This document shows, piece by piece, positions 8,441 to 17,685 of a stretch of 64,000 nucleotides of DNA. The stretch spans positions 61,910-125,909 of the forward strand of contig CALBGI010000035.1 of the NCBI GenBank assembly GCA_937893675.1, written 5' to 3'. Numbering within the stretch: the first letter of the stretch is position 1; each line of letters opens with the position of its first letter. A program made the translations under genes and the position numbers. The notes under the pieces were generated by a model. That model did no database searches, had not been told where the DNA came from, and was given only the letters and a program-made list of their open reading frames with translations. This DNA comes from an uncultured Blautia sp. (GTDB taxonomy: Bacteria; Bacillota; Clostridia; Lachnospirales; Lachnospiraceae).

Positions 8441-10075
8441 ATGCCTATCACTGATCTTTTGGAGAAAAACTGCCGCCTTTACGGAGACGACATCTGTCTT
8501 GTGGAAATCAACCCGGAAATGCCGGAAACGAGACGTGTTACCTGGAAAGAATATGAACTGATCGAGCCGGTGCGCGCTTCCTATTACCGGCGTGAAATTA
8601 CATGGAATGTATTTAACGAAAAAGCCAACCGTTTTGCCAACCTTCTTTTGGAGCGCGGTATCCAGAAAGGCGACAAGGTTGCCATCCTCCTCATGAACAG
8701 TCTGGAATGGCTTCCCATTTATTTCGGTATCCTCAAGGCGGGCGCTTTGGCCGTGCCCTTAAACTTCCGCTACTCTGCCGATGAGATTAAATACTGCCTC
8801 ACGCTGGCGGATACGGATGTGCTGGTATTCGGACCGGAATTTATCGGACGTGTGGAGGAAATTGCCGATGAGATTTCCCAGCACCGTCTCCTGTATTTTG
8901 TTGGGGACGGCTGCCCCGGATTTGCCGAGGACTACACACAGCACGCAGCCAACTGCTCCAGCCAGCCGCCGAAGGTTGACATCACAGACGAGGATTACGC
9001 TGCCATTTACTTTTCTTCCGGAACCACCGGCTTTCCCAAGGCCATTCTCCACACCCACGAGGCGCTGATGCACGCGGCCCGGGTGGAGCAGAAACATCAC
9101 GGCCAGACCAGGGACGATGTATTTCTCTGCATTCCTCCGCTGTACCACACAGGCGCGAAGATGCACTGGTTCGGAAGCCTTCTTTCCGGCGGCAAGGCCG
9201 TGCTTTTAAAGGGCACGAACCCGGAGTTCATCCTCCGCGCCGTTTCCGAAGAAAAATGTACCATCGTGTGGCTCCTGGTTCCCTGGGCTCAGGATCTGCT
9301 CCTTGCCCTGGACAGCGGCAAGATCAGGCTTGAGATGTATCAGCTTGACCAGTGGCGTCTCATGCACATCGGCGCCCAGCCTGTGCCGCAGAGCCTGATC
9401 AAACACTGGAAAGAATATTTCCCCCATCATCAGTACGATACCAACTACGGTCTCAGCGAATCCATCGGCCCCGGCGCAGTTCATCTGGGCGTGGAAAACA
9501 TCCACAAGGTCGGCGCCATCGGCAAGGCCGGCTTTGGCTGGGAAACAAAGATCATTGACGAGCAGGGCAATCCGGTGAAACAGGGCGAAACCGGCGAACT
9601 TGCGGTCAAGGGCCCCGGCGTCATGGTCTGCTACTACAACGATCCCAAAGCCACTGCGGAGGTGCTCCACGACGGCTGGCTCTATACCGGCGATATGGCT
9701 ATGGAGGACGAGGATGGCTTCATCTACCTGGTAGACCGCAAAAAAGATGTCATCATCAGCGGAGGCGAGAATATTTATCCGGTGCAGGTGGAGGATTTCC
9801 TCCGCACCAACGAGGCCATTCATGATGTGGCAGTCATCGGCCTTCCGGACAAACGTCTGGGCGAGATTTCTGCCGCGATCATCTCCCTGAAACCGGGATA
9901 CCAGTGCACGGAGGAGGACATCAATGCCTTCTGCCACCAGCTTCCCAGATACAAACGTCCCCGGAAGATCTTCTTCGCGGATGTTCCCAGAAATCCCACC
10001 GGAAAGATTGAGAAGCCCAAGCTCCGGGAAATGTACGGAGCCGCTCATCTGGTGGCGGAACAGAATCAGGCATAG
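8441..10075 (+). CDS. AMP-dependent acyl-CoA synthetase
   Basis: A 544-residue adenylate-forming ligase that activates a carboxylic acid to the acyl-AMP and then the CoA thioester. Core motifs are present in order: the P-loop-like YFSSGTTGFPKAI, YGLSESIG, GWLYTGDM, the hinge region RKKDVIISGGENIYP and the C-terminal catalytic Lys in PTGKIEKPKL. Length and motifs fit medium/long-chain or aryl acyl-CoA ligases; the chain specificity is not readable. AAAGGGGAAAAATTCCC precedes the ATG. It is single-gene, ends in a hairpin at 10079-10119, and shares operator sequence with the divergent symporter. Confidence 0.87.
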   Translation: MPITDLLEKNCRLYGDDICLVEINPEMPETRRVTWKEYELIEPVRASYYRREITWNVFNEKANRFANLLLERGIQKGDKVAILLMNSLEWLPIYFGILKAGALAVPLNFRYSADEIKYCLTLADTDVLVFGPEFIGRVEEIADEISQHRLLYFVGDGCPGFAEDYTQHAANCSSQPPKVDITDEDYAAIYFSSGTTGFPKAILHTHEALMHAARVEQKHHGQTRDDVFLCIPPLYHTGAKMHWFGSLLSGGKAVLLKGTNPEFILRAVSEEKCTIVWLLVPWAQDLLLALDSGKIRLEMYQLDQWRLMHIGAQPVPQSLIKHWKEYFPHHQYDTNYGLSESIGPGAVHLGVENIHKVGAIGKAGFGWETKIIDEQGNPVKQGETGELAVKGPGVMVCYYNDPKATAEVLHDGWLYTGDMAMEDEDGFIYLVDRKKDVIISGGENIYPVQVEDFLRTNEAIHDVAVIGLPDKRLGEISAAIISLKPGYQCTEEDINAFCHQLPRYKRPRKIFFADVPRNPTGKIEKPKLREMYGAAHLVAEQNQA

Positions 10076-10078
10076 AAA

Positions 10079-10126
10079 ATGCCGCCGGTATTCACGCAAA
10101 CCTGCGAATCCGGCGGCATTATTTTC
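10079..10126. terminator. Terminator between the acyl-CoA ligase and Rpn genes
   Basis: ATGCCGCCGG (10079-10088) pairs with CCGGCGGCAT (10110-10119) and is followed by TATTTTCTCT. It lies between convergent genes and could serve both. Confidence 0.75.
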
Positions 10127-10136
10127 TCTGCAAATA

Positions 10137-11036
10137 TCATGCAATTCCATCCAGCATATCCCTGACTTCCTCAAGAGAAATACCGCATTGCTGAGCAATC
10201 TCTTCGTAGGTCTTTCCAGCGCGGTACAGAAGAATTGTCTGCCTGAACATTTGGCGTCCGTTTTTTTCGCCCTCCACCAAGCCGGATTCATAGCCTTCCT
10301 CGTAGCCCTCTTCCTTTGTCTGGCGTATATGCCTTTCTTCATCGTATTCGTAAATACTCACTTTGATCGCCTCCGCTCGATTCTTCTTAAAAAAATCTTC
10401 CAGCACCCCGCGGCTGATGCAATCGTCTACCGCCTTCTCTACTGCTTCCGCAAGGGGCATGGTCTGTGCAAGCCCCCGCACCAGCGCGGTATATTCCGCA
10501 TAGTCCTTAAGGGTTTGGCACGCATCCATAAGTTTCTTATTATGTCCCTTATTGATATTCAGCATGGTAGCCTTAAGTTCCAGCCTTGGTTCCTCTTCCT
10601 GCACCTGGAAAGTATCGGACAGGCGCAGTTCCCGCTTGTCCGGCTGTTCTTCCGTCCCATTATAAAAAATGATGAAATGCGGTGTTGGGATCTTCACCGC
10701 CTTCCTTCCGTACAGGTTCATTTCTTTTGTAAAATCCGAGTACACATCCGCCACATAAAAAAGAAAGCGCAGCGGCAGATTTGGACTATAGGTGGACTGA
10801 TGTTCGTACAGATTCAGCCGTTTATCAATGAGAAAGGAAACATCATTGTGCATTGCCATATAAATGGCATTCTCCAACGTGTTGACCACAAGCTCCTCTG
10901 GATTTGTGTAGCTCGTCCCGTTAATAGCATTATAAAGCTCCAGCAACTCCTTCTTGTCACTGAAGATCATCTCGAACATCCGGGACTTGTAGGTACGGTT
11001 CGGGGCAGGATCTGTGTGTTGTGTCGTCATTGTCAT
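10137..11036 (-). CDS. Rpn family (PD-(D/E)XK) nuclease / transposase_31-like protein
   Basis: A 299-residue protein of the Rpn/YhgA-like family, whose studied members are DNA endonucleases that stimulate RecA-independent recombination. The probable nuclease core is FLIDKRLNLYEHQST (Asp ... Glu-x-Gln). The C-terminal part is charged, with repeated Glu/Gly (EEGYEEGYESGLVEGE), and ends with a helix-turn-helix-like TYEEIAQQCGISLEEV. The start at MTMTTQHTD follows AGGAGGTATTTT; the longer frame upstream is not supported. It is a different paralogue from the pair at 40377 and 47304. Confidence 0.8.
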   Translation of the reverse strand: MTMTTQHTDPAPNRTYKSRMFEMIFSDKKELLELYNAINGTSYTNPEELVVNTLENAIYMAMHNDVSFLIDKRLNLYEHQSTYSPNLPLRFLFYVADVYSDFTKEMNLYGRKAVKIPTPHFIIFYNGTEEQPDKRELRLSDTFQVQEEEPRLELKATMLNINKGHNKKLMDACQTLKDYAEYTALVRGLAQTMPLAEAVEKAVDDCISRGVLEDFFKKNRAEAIKVSIYEYDEERHIRQTKEEGYEEGYESGLVEGEKNGRQMFRQTILLYRAGKTYEEIAQQCGISLEEVRDMLDGIA

Positions 11037-11338
11037 AAAATACCTCCTAATTGAATGATGGCAGGAGGTCCCTGATATTTTAACCATACTTCCTATGAAA
11101 CCTCTCTGCTTTTTTAAGTGAAAAGCATGAGATTTCTTCGGTTTGCCAGATGGCAGAAATGAAATTCAGAAACAATTGAACCACTCAGAAAAAAAGAAAT
11201 GAAATGCTTTGTTTTATGTTAGCACAAATTGGGCGGAGATACCAGTATTTTTTCACAGCACGCGAGAAAATCATTTTACAAAATTCGACACACACTAATT
11301 TCTGCAGCGCTCGCCTTTACAAAACCCATGGATAACAC
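11037..11338. other. Intergenic region upstream of the Rpn gene
   Basis: About 300 bases without a coding frame. It holds the Rpn Shine-Dalgarno sequence and an AT-rich stretch with an imperfect hairpin (GCTTTTTTAAGTGAAAAGC, about 11109-11127). I see no other convincing feature. Confidence 0.5.
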
Positions 11339-11370
11339 AAAAAAGAGTCTGCCGAAACAGACTCTTTTTT
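11339..11370 (-). terminator. Terminator of the permuted GH3 gene
   Basis: AAAAAAGAGTCTG pairs with CAGACTCTTTTTT around a short loop; a perfect 13-bp stem flanked by A and T runs, 24 bases after the stop. Confidence 0.9.
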
Positions 11371-11393
11371 GCTGCATTTATTGAAGATTGCTT

Positions 11394-14300
11394 TTACGCT
11401 TCCGCAGAATTTTCTGCCTTCGCTGCTTTCTTTTTCTTGAGAATGTAGCGCACGATCACTGCTGCTCCAATGCCCACAATGATCACACCTGCAATGACAT
11501 CCACCTTCAGGAAGATGATATCCATGTTGGACAGGCCGCCTACCGGGTTGGTATCGCCTGCATACACACCGCTGTTTACGATGGTATACATGATGTTCTT
11601 ACAAGCCTGACGCATTGCCAGAGCCATGGTTGCGCTCTCATTGGTAAACTGATTGGTCGCGGCTGTTCCGTAGCCAAGCATCAGATCGTTTCCGTTTCTC
11701 ACACATGCGTCGGAGATCATGTATCCGTAGGAGCCGTCGTAGTCTGTGATGACCACGCCCTCGAATCCCCACTCGTCTCTCAGGATATCGTTCAGCATGT
11801 CGTTGTTTGCACACATGGGAACCGGTCCTACAAAGTTATAGGAGGACATACAAGCCTGTGCGTCTCCCTCAAAGCCTTTTACGCAAAGCTCAAAGGGCTT
11901 CAGATAAATCTCACGGATTGCCTGCTCGGAGGCAAAGGTCATAAGGAACGCCTCACGGTTACACTCCTGGTCATTTACTGCGAAATGCTTGATATATGCG
12001 TACAGACCATTCTCAGAAGCTCCGTTTACCTGATGTTTTGCCAGATGTCCGGCCAGAACACCGTCCTCGGAATAGTACTCGAAGTTACGTCCTGCGAATG
12101 CGGAACGGTGGGTGTTCATACCCGGTGCATACCATCCGAAGTTCTTAACATCTGCAAATTCTTTACCCATGGACTGACCAACTTCATAAGCCAGCTCTTT
12201 GTTCCAGGTCTGCGCAAGCAGCACCTCAGAAGGATAGGAAGTACCATACGTCTTGGTTACAAAGTTGTTGAGACCTGCAGGACCGTCACAGTCAGAGGTT
12301 GCAACCTTGCCCACGGAATTAATCTCCGCAGTCTGCCATCCGCCTACGTTGATCATGGTAGCCATATCTTCGAAGGTCAGCTGGTCAAGAAGCTCCTCCC
12401 ATTTCTCGTCATCATAGGCAACGCCCTTCAGGTCAAAGAGTGTCAGGCCGTTGTCTGCTCCCATGGTGGGCATCTCATCTTCTTCATTGTCATGAGACTT
12501 GGAATCATAGATGCCGAACGCCCATTTGGAAACCGCTTCCTTGAGCTCGTCAGACATTTCAAACTGTTCCGGCTTCAGCGGGCCGCAGGCTTCCCGATAG
12601 TTTGCAAAGCCGTCTGCACGGGAAAGCTGTACAAAATCGCCGCGGGAGTAATCCTGGATCTGGTTTACAGGAACTGCTTCGTCGGAAGAACGACCTTCTG
12701 TATACAGAATATCGTCTGCTACCTCAAAGGTTTCCTCTGCGATCACATTATGCGAATCGGAACGGATAGAAATATTGTACTCTCCTGCTTCCAGGATGTA
12801 TCCGCCGCCCTCGATCTTGATGCCGTCCGCATCGTAGGAGGCCATATCTTCCTTTGCAATCTCAAAGGACAGAGTTTCGGTTTTGCCCGGCTCAAGAAGT
12901 CCGGTCTTGCCAAATTCGATCAGGTTTACAGAAGCCTTTTCAATGCCGCCGTTGGTGTAGGGCGGTGTATAGTAAACCTGTACGACATCTTTACCAGCCA
13001 CGTCGCCGGTGTTTTCCACGGTCACATCAAAGCTTACGGTATCTCCGTTATCCTTGAAGTTTTCCATGGTCTGCTCAAAGGTTGTATAGCTCAGGCCGTA
13101 ACCGAAGGGATACTGGACCATATCGTCATAGTTCTTCAGGAAGCCCTCTTCTGCGGCTGTCTCATAGAATTTATATCCTACATAAATACCCTCTACATAA
13201 TTTACAAAGGACATGTTTCCTCTGAAGGAGGGATCTGCTGCCAGAATCTGTGCTTTCAGCTCGTCCACATTGTTGTAGGACATATTGCCGATGTTGTTGA
13301 AATACGGGGTATAGTGCAGATCCTTTACAAAGGTGTCTGCGGTTTTACCGGAGGGATTCACCGTTCCGTTGATGATCTCGCCAAGTGCGGAGAAACCGGT
13401 CGCTCCGGTTCCGGGAGCCAGAAGAACTGCGCTGATCTCTTCATATTCGTCAACCCAGTCAAGCTCCATGGTGTTGTTTGCGTTTACGACTACGATAACA
13501 TTGTCAAACTCAGAGCAGACCTTTTCTACCAGCTGTTCCTCTGTTACTGAAAGCTCCAGGTAGGTCTCGCCCGGCTCAAAGTCTTCATAGTTTCCGTTGC
13601 CTTTGTAGGTTGCGTTCATGTAGCGCCAGTTTGCCGGCGCATTGGAAACAGTCAGTCCCGGGTTGTAAGTGCCTTTGATGATGGCGTTCATATCTGTGGG
13701 AAGGTCAGCGCCCTCTCCGCCGGGACGGCCGATAACGATCATTGCCACATCAGAGAATTCTTTTGCCTCTTCCATAACCTCGTCTGTGTAATAGCCCATG
13801 TTCGGCTCCGGAAGTGACCAGTCCTGTGCCTGCATGGAAATTACCGGGCGGGCCGGACAGTATTCTCTGTACATATCAGAAAGTGTGTCGTTTGTGTTGT
13901 AGCCGGCATCCTGAAGTGCCTGAAGAATGCCAACGGAATCCGCGGTGTTGGAGCCGGCAGATCCGGTTCCTCCGAATACGGGACTGGTGGAGTCCCAGCC
14001 AAATACGTTCAGGCTCTTTACATCATCGGACAGCGGAAGAAGTCCCTCGTTTTTCACAAGGACCATACCCTCGTCGCCCACTTTTTTGATGACATCTTTG
14101 CTGTTCTGAATGGTCTCTTCTGAAAACTCTGCCTTGGATGCATTCAGAAATCCGGCAACGTTGTTGTACATGGGGCCGTAGCAGATTGCATTGACCATGA
14201 TGAGGATTGCTGCCAGAAATGCCATGACCGCTTCCCAGCGGATCACATGGCGGAAACCTTTTTTTGCCTTGTGCGCAAAAATCAGCACAAGAATCAGTAC

Positions 14301-14426
14301 CACGAAAGCTGCAAGAATACCGTAAACATATCCCTGAAGCTGTGTAATGTAAGAAATCAGGTCTGCTTCACTCACTCCAAGACTGTAAAAGAACGGTCCC
14401 AGAAGTTTTACCAACAAATCAACCAT
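11394..14426 (-). CDS. Membrane-anchored GH3 beta-glycosidase with permuted domain order
   Basis: A 1010-residue GH3 enzyme (beta-glucosidase/xylosidase class). Two membrane helices lie at about residues 32-52 and 65-84. Next comes the GH3 C-terminal-type domain (GMVLVKNEGLLPL, about 115), then an Fn3-like domain (about 465-560), and only then the GH3 TIM-barrel (ATSDCDGPAGLNN, YIKHFAVNDQE, ACMSSYNFV). The nucleophile is in VVITDYDGS, Asp895. This is the reverse of the usual barrel-first order. A third helix near the C-terminus (IAGVIIVGIGAAVIVRYIL) is followed by a Lys-rich tail, so the catalytic part is probably displayed outside and anchored at both ends. It lies 97 bases after the second GH3 gene, probably in the same transcript. 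Confidence 0.9.
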   Translation of the reverse strand: MVDLLVKLLGPFFYSLGVSEADLISYITQLQGYVYGILAAFVVLILVLIFAHKAKKGFRHVIRWEAVMAFLAAILIMVNAICYGPMYNNVAGFLNASKAEFSEETIQNSKDVIKKVGDEGMVLVKNEGLLPLSDDVKSLNVFGWDSTSPVFGGTGSAGSNTADSVGILQALQDAGYNTNDTLSDMYREYCPARPVISMQAQDWSLPEPNMGYYTDEVMEEAKEFSDVAMIVIGRPGGEGADLPTDMNAIIKGTYNPGLTVSNAPANWRYMNATYKGNGNYEDFEPGETYLELSVTEEQLVEKVCSEFDNVIVVVNANNTMELDWVDEYEEISAVLLAPGTGATGFSALGEIINGTVNPSGKTADTFVKDLHYTPYFNNIGNMSYNNVDELKAQILAADPSFRGNMSFVNYVEGIYVGYKFYETAAEEGFLKNYDDMVQYPFGYGLSYTTFEQTMENFKDNGDTVSFDVTVENTGDVAGKDVVQVYYTPPYTNGGIEKASVNLIEFGKTGLLEPGKTETLSFEIAKEDMASYDADGIKIEGGGYILEAGEYNISIRSDSHNVIAEETFEVADDILYTEGRSSDEAVPVNQIQDYSRGDFVQLSRADGFANYREACGPLKPEQFEMSDELKEAVSKWAFGIYDSKSHDNEEDEMPTMGADNGLTLFDLKGVAYDDEKWEELLDQLTFEDMATMINVGGWQTAEINSVGKVATSDCDGPAGLNNFVTKTYGTSYPSEVLLAQTWNKELAYEVGQSMGKEFADVKNFGWYAPGMNTHRSAFAGRNFEYYSEDGVLAGHLAKHQVNGASENGLYAYIKHFAVNDQECNREAFLMTFASEQAIREIYLKPFELCVKGFEGDAQACMSSYNFVGPVPMCANNDMLNDILRDEWGFEGVVITDYDGSYGYMISDACVRNGNDLMLGYGTAATNQFTNESATMALAMRQACKNIMYTIVNSGVYAGDTNPVGGLSNMDIIFLKVDVIAGVIIVGIGAAVIVRYILKKKKAAKAENSAEA

Positions 14427-14478
14427 TTTTTTCCTCCTTCAAAATTTCAAGGTAGCCAAGGGCCTGTCAGAATGAATA

Positions 14479-14504
14479 GCCCGGCAGAGGATTCTCCGCC
14501 GGGC
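14479..14504 (-). terminator. Intercistronic hairpin between two GH3 genes
   Basis: GCCCGGC and GCCGGGC form a GC stem. The downstream T-tract is poor, so partial termination or mRNA stabilisation is more likely than a full stop. Confidence 0.5.
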
Positions 14505-14523
14505 CACCAATCAAGCGAATAAA

Positions 14524-17343
14524 TTATTTATTAGCTTCTGCGTAAGCTGCGTAATCAAAGTTCTGAACTTTGGTCAGCGGCTCTGCGGAATATTTCTGTG
14601 TGCGCTCGTCGTCGATCACACCAGCCCAGTTCATACCAAATGCAAAGTCATAGGTATTTCCTGCTGCGTCAACATAGCACTCCATATCACGAGGAACGTC
14701 GGACAGCTGTGCTTCTACAACTTCCATGTTCACCGGCTGCTGGAATACCAGAAGTCCGTTCGGCTCTGCCTGGCCAAGGATGATCTCAGCAACTGCTTCG
14801 TTTTTCTGGCTGTTGTAGCTTACCAGGATTGCGTCTGCCAGAGGCTCAACCTCGCTCCATACCATACCGCGTTCCATCTTCATGGATACGATCACCGGAA
14901 TGTCTCCTGCTGCCTCAGCTGCGTACTGCAGTGTTTCCAGATCGCCGTAGTTCGGTGCCTGGTTTGCGTTTCCTTTGTAGGAACGGTTTTCTTTGGTTCC
15001 GTCTTCCAGAACTTTACCGGAAATAGAAGTATCTGCTGCGGTTTCTGCAACGTACTCTGCATACTGCAGGGTTGCCGGATACCAGGTGTTTCCGTCAGTT
15101 TCTGTTTCTTGTCCTTCAACACCTTCTGTATTGGAGACGCCTGTTTTCACGCCGCCAAATGCACCTACTGCGTTTGCTTCGTAGGAAGTCATATAAGCGT
15201 TTGTCATACCGACCAGAACATAGTCGCAGGCTGCAATCTCTTCTGCAGTTGCACGGGTAAGGTCTTCCTTGGTGTAAGTGGGGTTGCCTTCTGCGTCCGG
15301 CTCGCCGGTGGGATCGCCCAGAGTATCGGTAACCACGTTGAAGTACTGTCCCATGATTTCAAGATCCATACCCGGTGTCCAGGACGGAGTTCCTTCGCTG
15401 ATACCAGCCATCCAGCTTACATCAAAGCCGGTATTATAGGTATACGGAATGTATACGGTCGGTTTTTCTTCGGAAGCTTCTGCCTTTTCGCTGATCACGC
15501 CGTCGTTCTTGATCATGACAACAGACTGCTTCTGAGTTTCAAGACCATATGCTTTTGCCTCTTCGCTGTTGATCACAGTGTCAGCATATGCGGTATCTAC
15601 ATAAGGCATATCGAACATTTCCAGGTTCATCATGGTGTTGATGTAATGAGAAACTGCATTGCGCATAAGCTCGTCTGCCGCTTCCTGTCCATCGCGCTCT
15701 ACCAGGATGTCGTAAGCTGCTACCGCATTCTCTACGGTAGCATATCCGCCGAGAAGGTTTGCACCACGTTCCCAGCTGGTAGCGATGCGGTCTGCTTCTT
15801 CCAGACCCTCTGCTCCCCATACGCCTGCAAACTGGTATACGCCCCAGTCAGTGATGGTCAATCCGTCATAGCCTGCTTCCTCCAGGATTCCGTACATATA
15901 CGGATTGTAAGCGCCTGCCCACTCTCCACCGAAGGGATTGCCTTCGCCGTCTACGTTGATCGCATACTGGGTCATGATACCAGAGGATCCAGTCTTGCCC
16001 GGCAGGTTGAATACACCGTCAAGGTAAGTGATCAGGTGAGCTTCCAGGTTATTTCCCGGGAATACTGCGTAACGTCCGCCGTTTGCATGGTCGTCACGTC
16101 CGCCTTCTGTGGAGCCTGCACCGCCAAAATGCTTGGTAAAGCAGTATACGGATTCATCTCCCCATCCAAGGTCTTCGCCGTTCTCATCGTAAGTGGACTG
16201 CATTCCATTTACATATGCGGTTGCAATGTCCAGAGTCAGCTGCGGATCCTCGCCATAGGTACCGCCTGCACGCTTCATAACCGGAGAAGCGATGTCAACC
16301 TGCGGTCCAAGAAGGGCAGTTACACCAGCTGCGCGGTACTGTTTTGCGGTCTCCTGACCAATCTCTGCTGCCAGTTCCGGATTCATGGTGGATGCCAGGG
16401 AAAGTGTCTCGATCAGTCCGGAGATGTTTGCCGGGTCGATGGAAATCATTGCCGGAATCCCGTAGAAGCTGCTCTCCGCAACCTCCTGAATGGAATTCGT
16501 CCATTTTGCGTGGTTTGTTCCTCCCTCACCGATGTTACGGGTTACGCCGCCGCGACCGCCGGACATCAGGTAAGTATAGGATTTGTCATCCTCTTTAAGA
16601 GGCTCTGTCGTAAAGTCGCCCCAGCCGCCGTGTGTCAGAACTGCCGCAATCTCGGAGCCTTTCATCTGACCTGCCAGGTCTTCGGTACGCTCTTCGTTGG
16701 TAAGTCTCCAGTCCTCGTAAGCGTCAAGCTTGCCGTTCTGGTTCATATCCTTGAACGCGTAACCATCTTCTTCGATCAGACCCACACCGGAGTTCGCAGA
16801 AACACCCAGTGTCTCGCCGTCTTCATTCTCTACCTTGATCCAGCCGTCTGCTGTCTCAGTGATGGTATATTTTGCATCCTCGCTCGGCTCAAAGTCAGCA
16901 GCGCTTTTCTTTTCGCCTTCTGCCGGTGCTTCTTCTGCAGGAGCTTCGCCTTCTGCTGCATCAGCTGCTTGTGCATAGGGATCTGCTGCTGCGTCTCCAG
17001 CCTGTGCATAGGGATCTGCTGCCTGTGCGTACGGATCTGCCGCTGCGTCTCCAGCCTGTGCATAGGGGTCTGCTGCCTGTGCATACGGATCTGCCGCCTG
17101 TGCATACGGATCTGCTGCCTGTGCGTAGGGATCTGCTGCCTGTGCATACGGGTCTGCCGCCTGTGCGTACGGATCTGCCGCCTGTGCATACGGATCTGCT
17201 GCCTGTGCATACGGGTCTGCCGCCTGTGCGTACGGATCTGCTGCCTGTGCATACGGGTCTTCAGCGAACACTGCGCTTGCTCCGCCTGCTGTCAGGCTCA
17301 GAGTCAGCATCAAAGACATTAAAATTTTTGTTCTCTGTTTCAA
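14524..17343 (-). CDS. Secreted GH3 beta-glycosidase with DPYAQAA repeat tail
   Basis: A 939-residue exported GH3 enzyme. It has a signal peptide (MKQRTKILMSLMLTLSLTAG, cleavage after VFA at about 27) and then thirteen DPYAQA units (residues 29-127), mostly as DPYAQAA heptads. An Ala/Glu-rich linker follows. The GH3 domains start near residue 160, with an EF-hand-like DMNQNGKLDAYEDW at about 195. The barrel contains MISIDPANISG, FTKHFGGAGS and the nucleophile in LTITDWG (Asp499). The repeat is probably a cell-wall-spanning or surface linker. AGGAGGAGACACTTTG precedes the ATG. A direct-repeat site upstream (17437-17466) matches one upstream of the third GH3 gene, suggesting LytTR control. Confidence 0.9.
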   Translation of the reverse strand: MKQRTKILMSLMLTLSLTAGGASAVFAEDPYAQAADPYAQAADPYAQAADPYAQAADPYAQAADPYAQAADPYAQAADPYAQAADPYAQAADPYAQAGDAAADPYAQAADPYAQAGDAAADPYAQAADAAEGEAPAEEAPAEGEKKSAADFEPSEDAKYTITETADGWIKVENEDGETLGVSANSGVGLIEEDGYAFKDMNQNGKLDAYEDWRLTNEERTEDLAGQMKGSEIAAVLTHGGWGDFTTEPLKEDDKSYTYLMSGGRGGVTRNIGEGGTNHAKWTNSIQEVAESSFYGIPAMISIDPANISGLIETLSLASTMNPELAAEIGQETAKQYRAAGVTALLGPQVDIASPVMKRAGGTYGEDPQLTLDIATAYVNGMQSTYDENGEDLGWGDESVYCFTKHFGGAGSTEGGRDDHANGGRYAVFPGNNLEAHLITYLDGVFNLPGKTGSSGIMTQYAINVDGEGNPFGGEWAGAYNPYMYGILEEAGYDGLTITDWGVYQFAGVWGAEGLEEADRIATSWERGANLLGGYATVENAVAAYDILVERDGQEAADELMRNAVSHYINTMMNLEMFDMPYVDTAYADTVINSEEAKAYGLETQKQSVVMIKNDGVISEKAEASEEKPTVYIPYTYNTGFDVSWMAGISEGTPSWTPGMDLEIMGQYFNVVTDTLGDPTGEPDAEGNPTYTKEDLTRATAEEIAACDYVLVGMTNAYMTSYEANAVGAFGGVKTGVSNTEGVEGQETETDGNTWYPATLQYAEYVAETAADTSISGKVLEDGTKENRSYKGNANQAPNYGDLETLQYAAEAAGDIPVIVSMKMERGMVWSEVEPLADAILVSYNSQKNEAVAEIILGQAEPNGLLVFQQPVNMEVVEAQLSDVPRDMECYVDAAGNTYDFAFGMNWAGVIDDERTQKYSAEPLTKVQNFDYAAYAEANK
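16963..17259 (-). repeat. Thirteen 21-bp tandem repeats coding DPYAQAA
   Basis: Units of 21 bp, two of them extended by GDAAA codons, encode residues 29-127 of the GH3 protein. Units differ at synonymous third positions (TAT/TAC, GCA/GCG, GAT/GAC), so the peptide is better conserved than the DNA. Confidence 0.95.
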
Positions 17344-17398
17344 AGTGTCTCCTCCTTTTCCTTATCAGCCGCATTCTTTGCCGGCGTTTATCGTGATA

Positions 17399-17406
17399 AG
17401 AATATA
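17399..17406 (-). promoter_or_regulatory. Probable -10 region of the repeat-tailed GH3 gene
   Basis: The minus strand reads GATATATTCTTATC. A TATATT or TATTCT box lies about 30 bases downstream of the direct-repeat site, and no good -35 box is visible, as expected for an activator-dependent promoter. Confidence 0.35.
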
Positions 17407-17436
17407 TCATAAATCCTCCTCCCCAACGAGTTTCCC

Positions 17437-17466
17437 GCATAAGTTGTTGTTTTTTTGCATAAATTG
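17437..17466 (-). promoter_or_regulatory. Candidate LytTR-type direct-repeat site, GH3 (939 aa) gene
   Basis: On the minus strand CAATTTATGC (17466-17457) and CAACTTATGC (17446-17437) are offset by 20 bases, with an AAAAAAACAA spacer. The whole 30-bp site matches 24 of 30 positions of the site at 19793-19822, and all differences are transitions. LytTR regulators bind pairs of roughly 9-10-bp direct repeats two helical turns apart. Confidence 0.65.
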
Positions 17467-17685
17467 TTGTTTGCCCTTTCTCAAACCTTCAACGCTTTAT
17501 ACAGAATCAACATACTTACAACTATATTCTTATACATTTCGTCCAAAAAATCAACGGTACTTCCTGGAAACGGCATAAACTACTTGCGCACTTTCAAGAA
17601 AATACATATACTAATGCCAATGAACAACTATCAGCCAATTATTTCCAGATCGACCACATTATAAAAGGAAGCAAAAGGAGCAGCT

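Noticed and set aside
11388..13550. Plus-strand 720-codon frame opposite the permuted GH3
   Set aside because: Antisense shadow of a clear GH3 gene, with no recognisable protein features. The same applies to the frames at 931-2391 (+), 18342-19661 (-) and 19965-21308 (-).
16963..17259. Regular 21-bp repeats resembling a CRISPR array
   Set aside because: There are no unique spacers, the period equals seven codons, and the repeat lies in frame inside a coding gene.
15109..17322. Long plus-strand frame (737 codons) opposite the repeat-tailed GH3
   Set aside because: It is the mirror of a strongly coding GH3 gene; its Cys-rich repeats are the reverse reading of the DPYAQAA units. It has no ribosome site and no domain.
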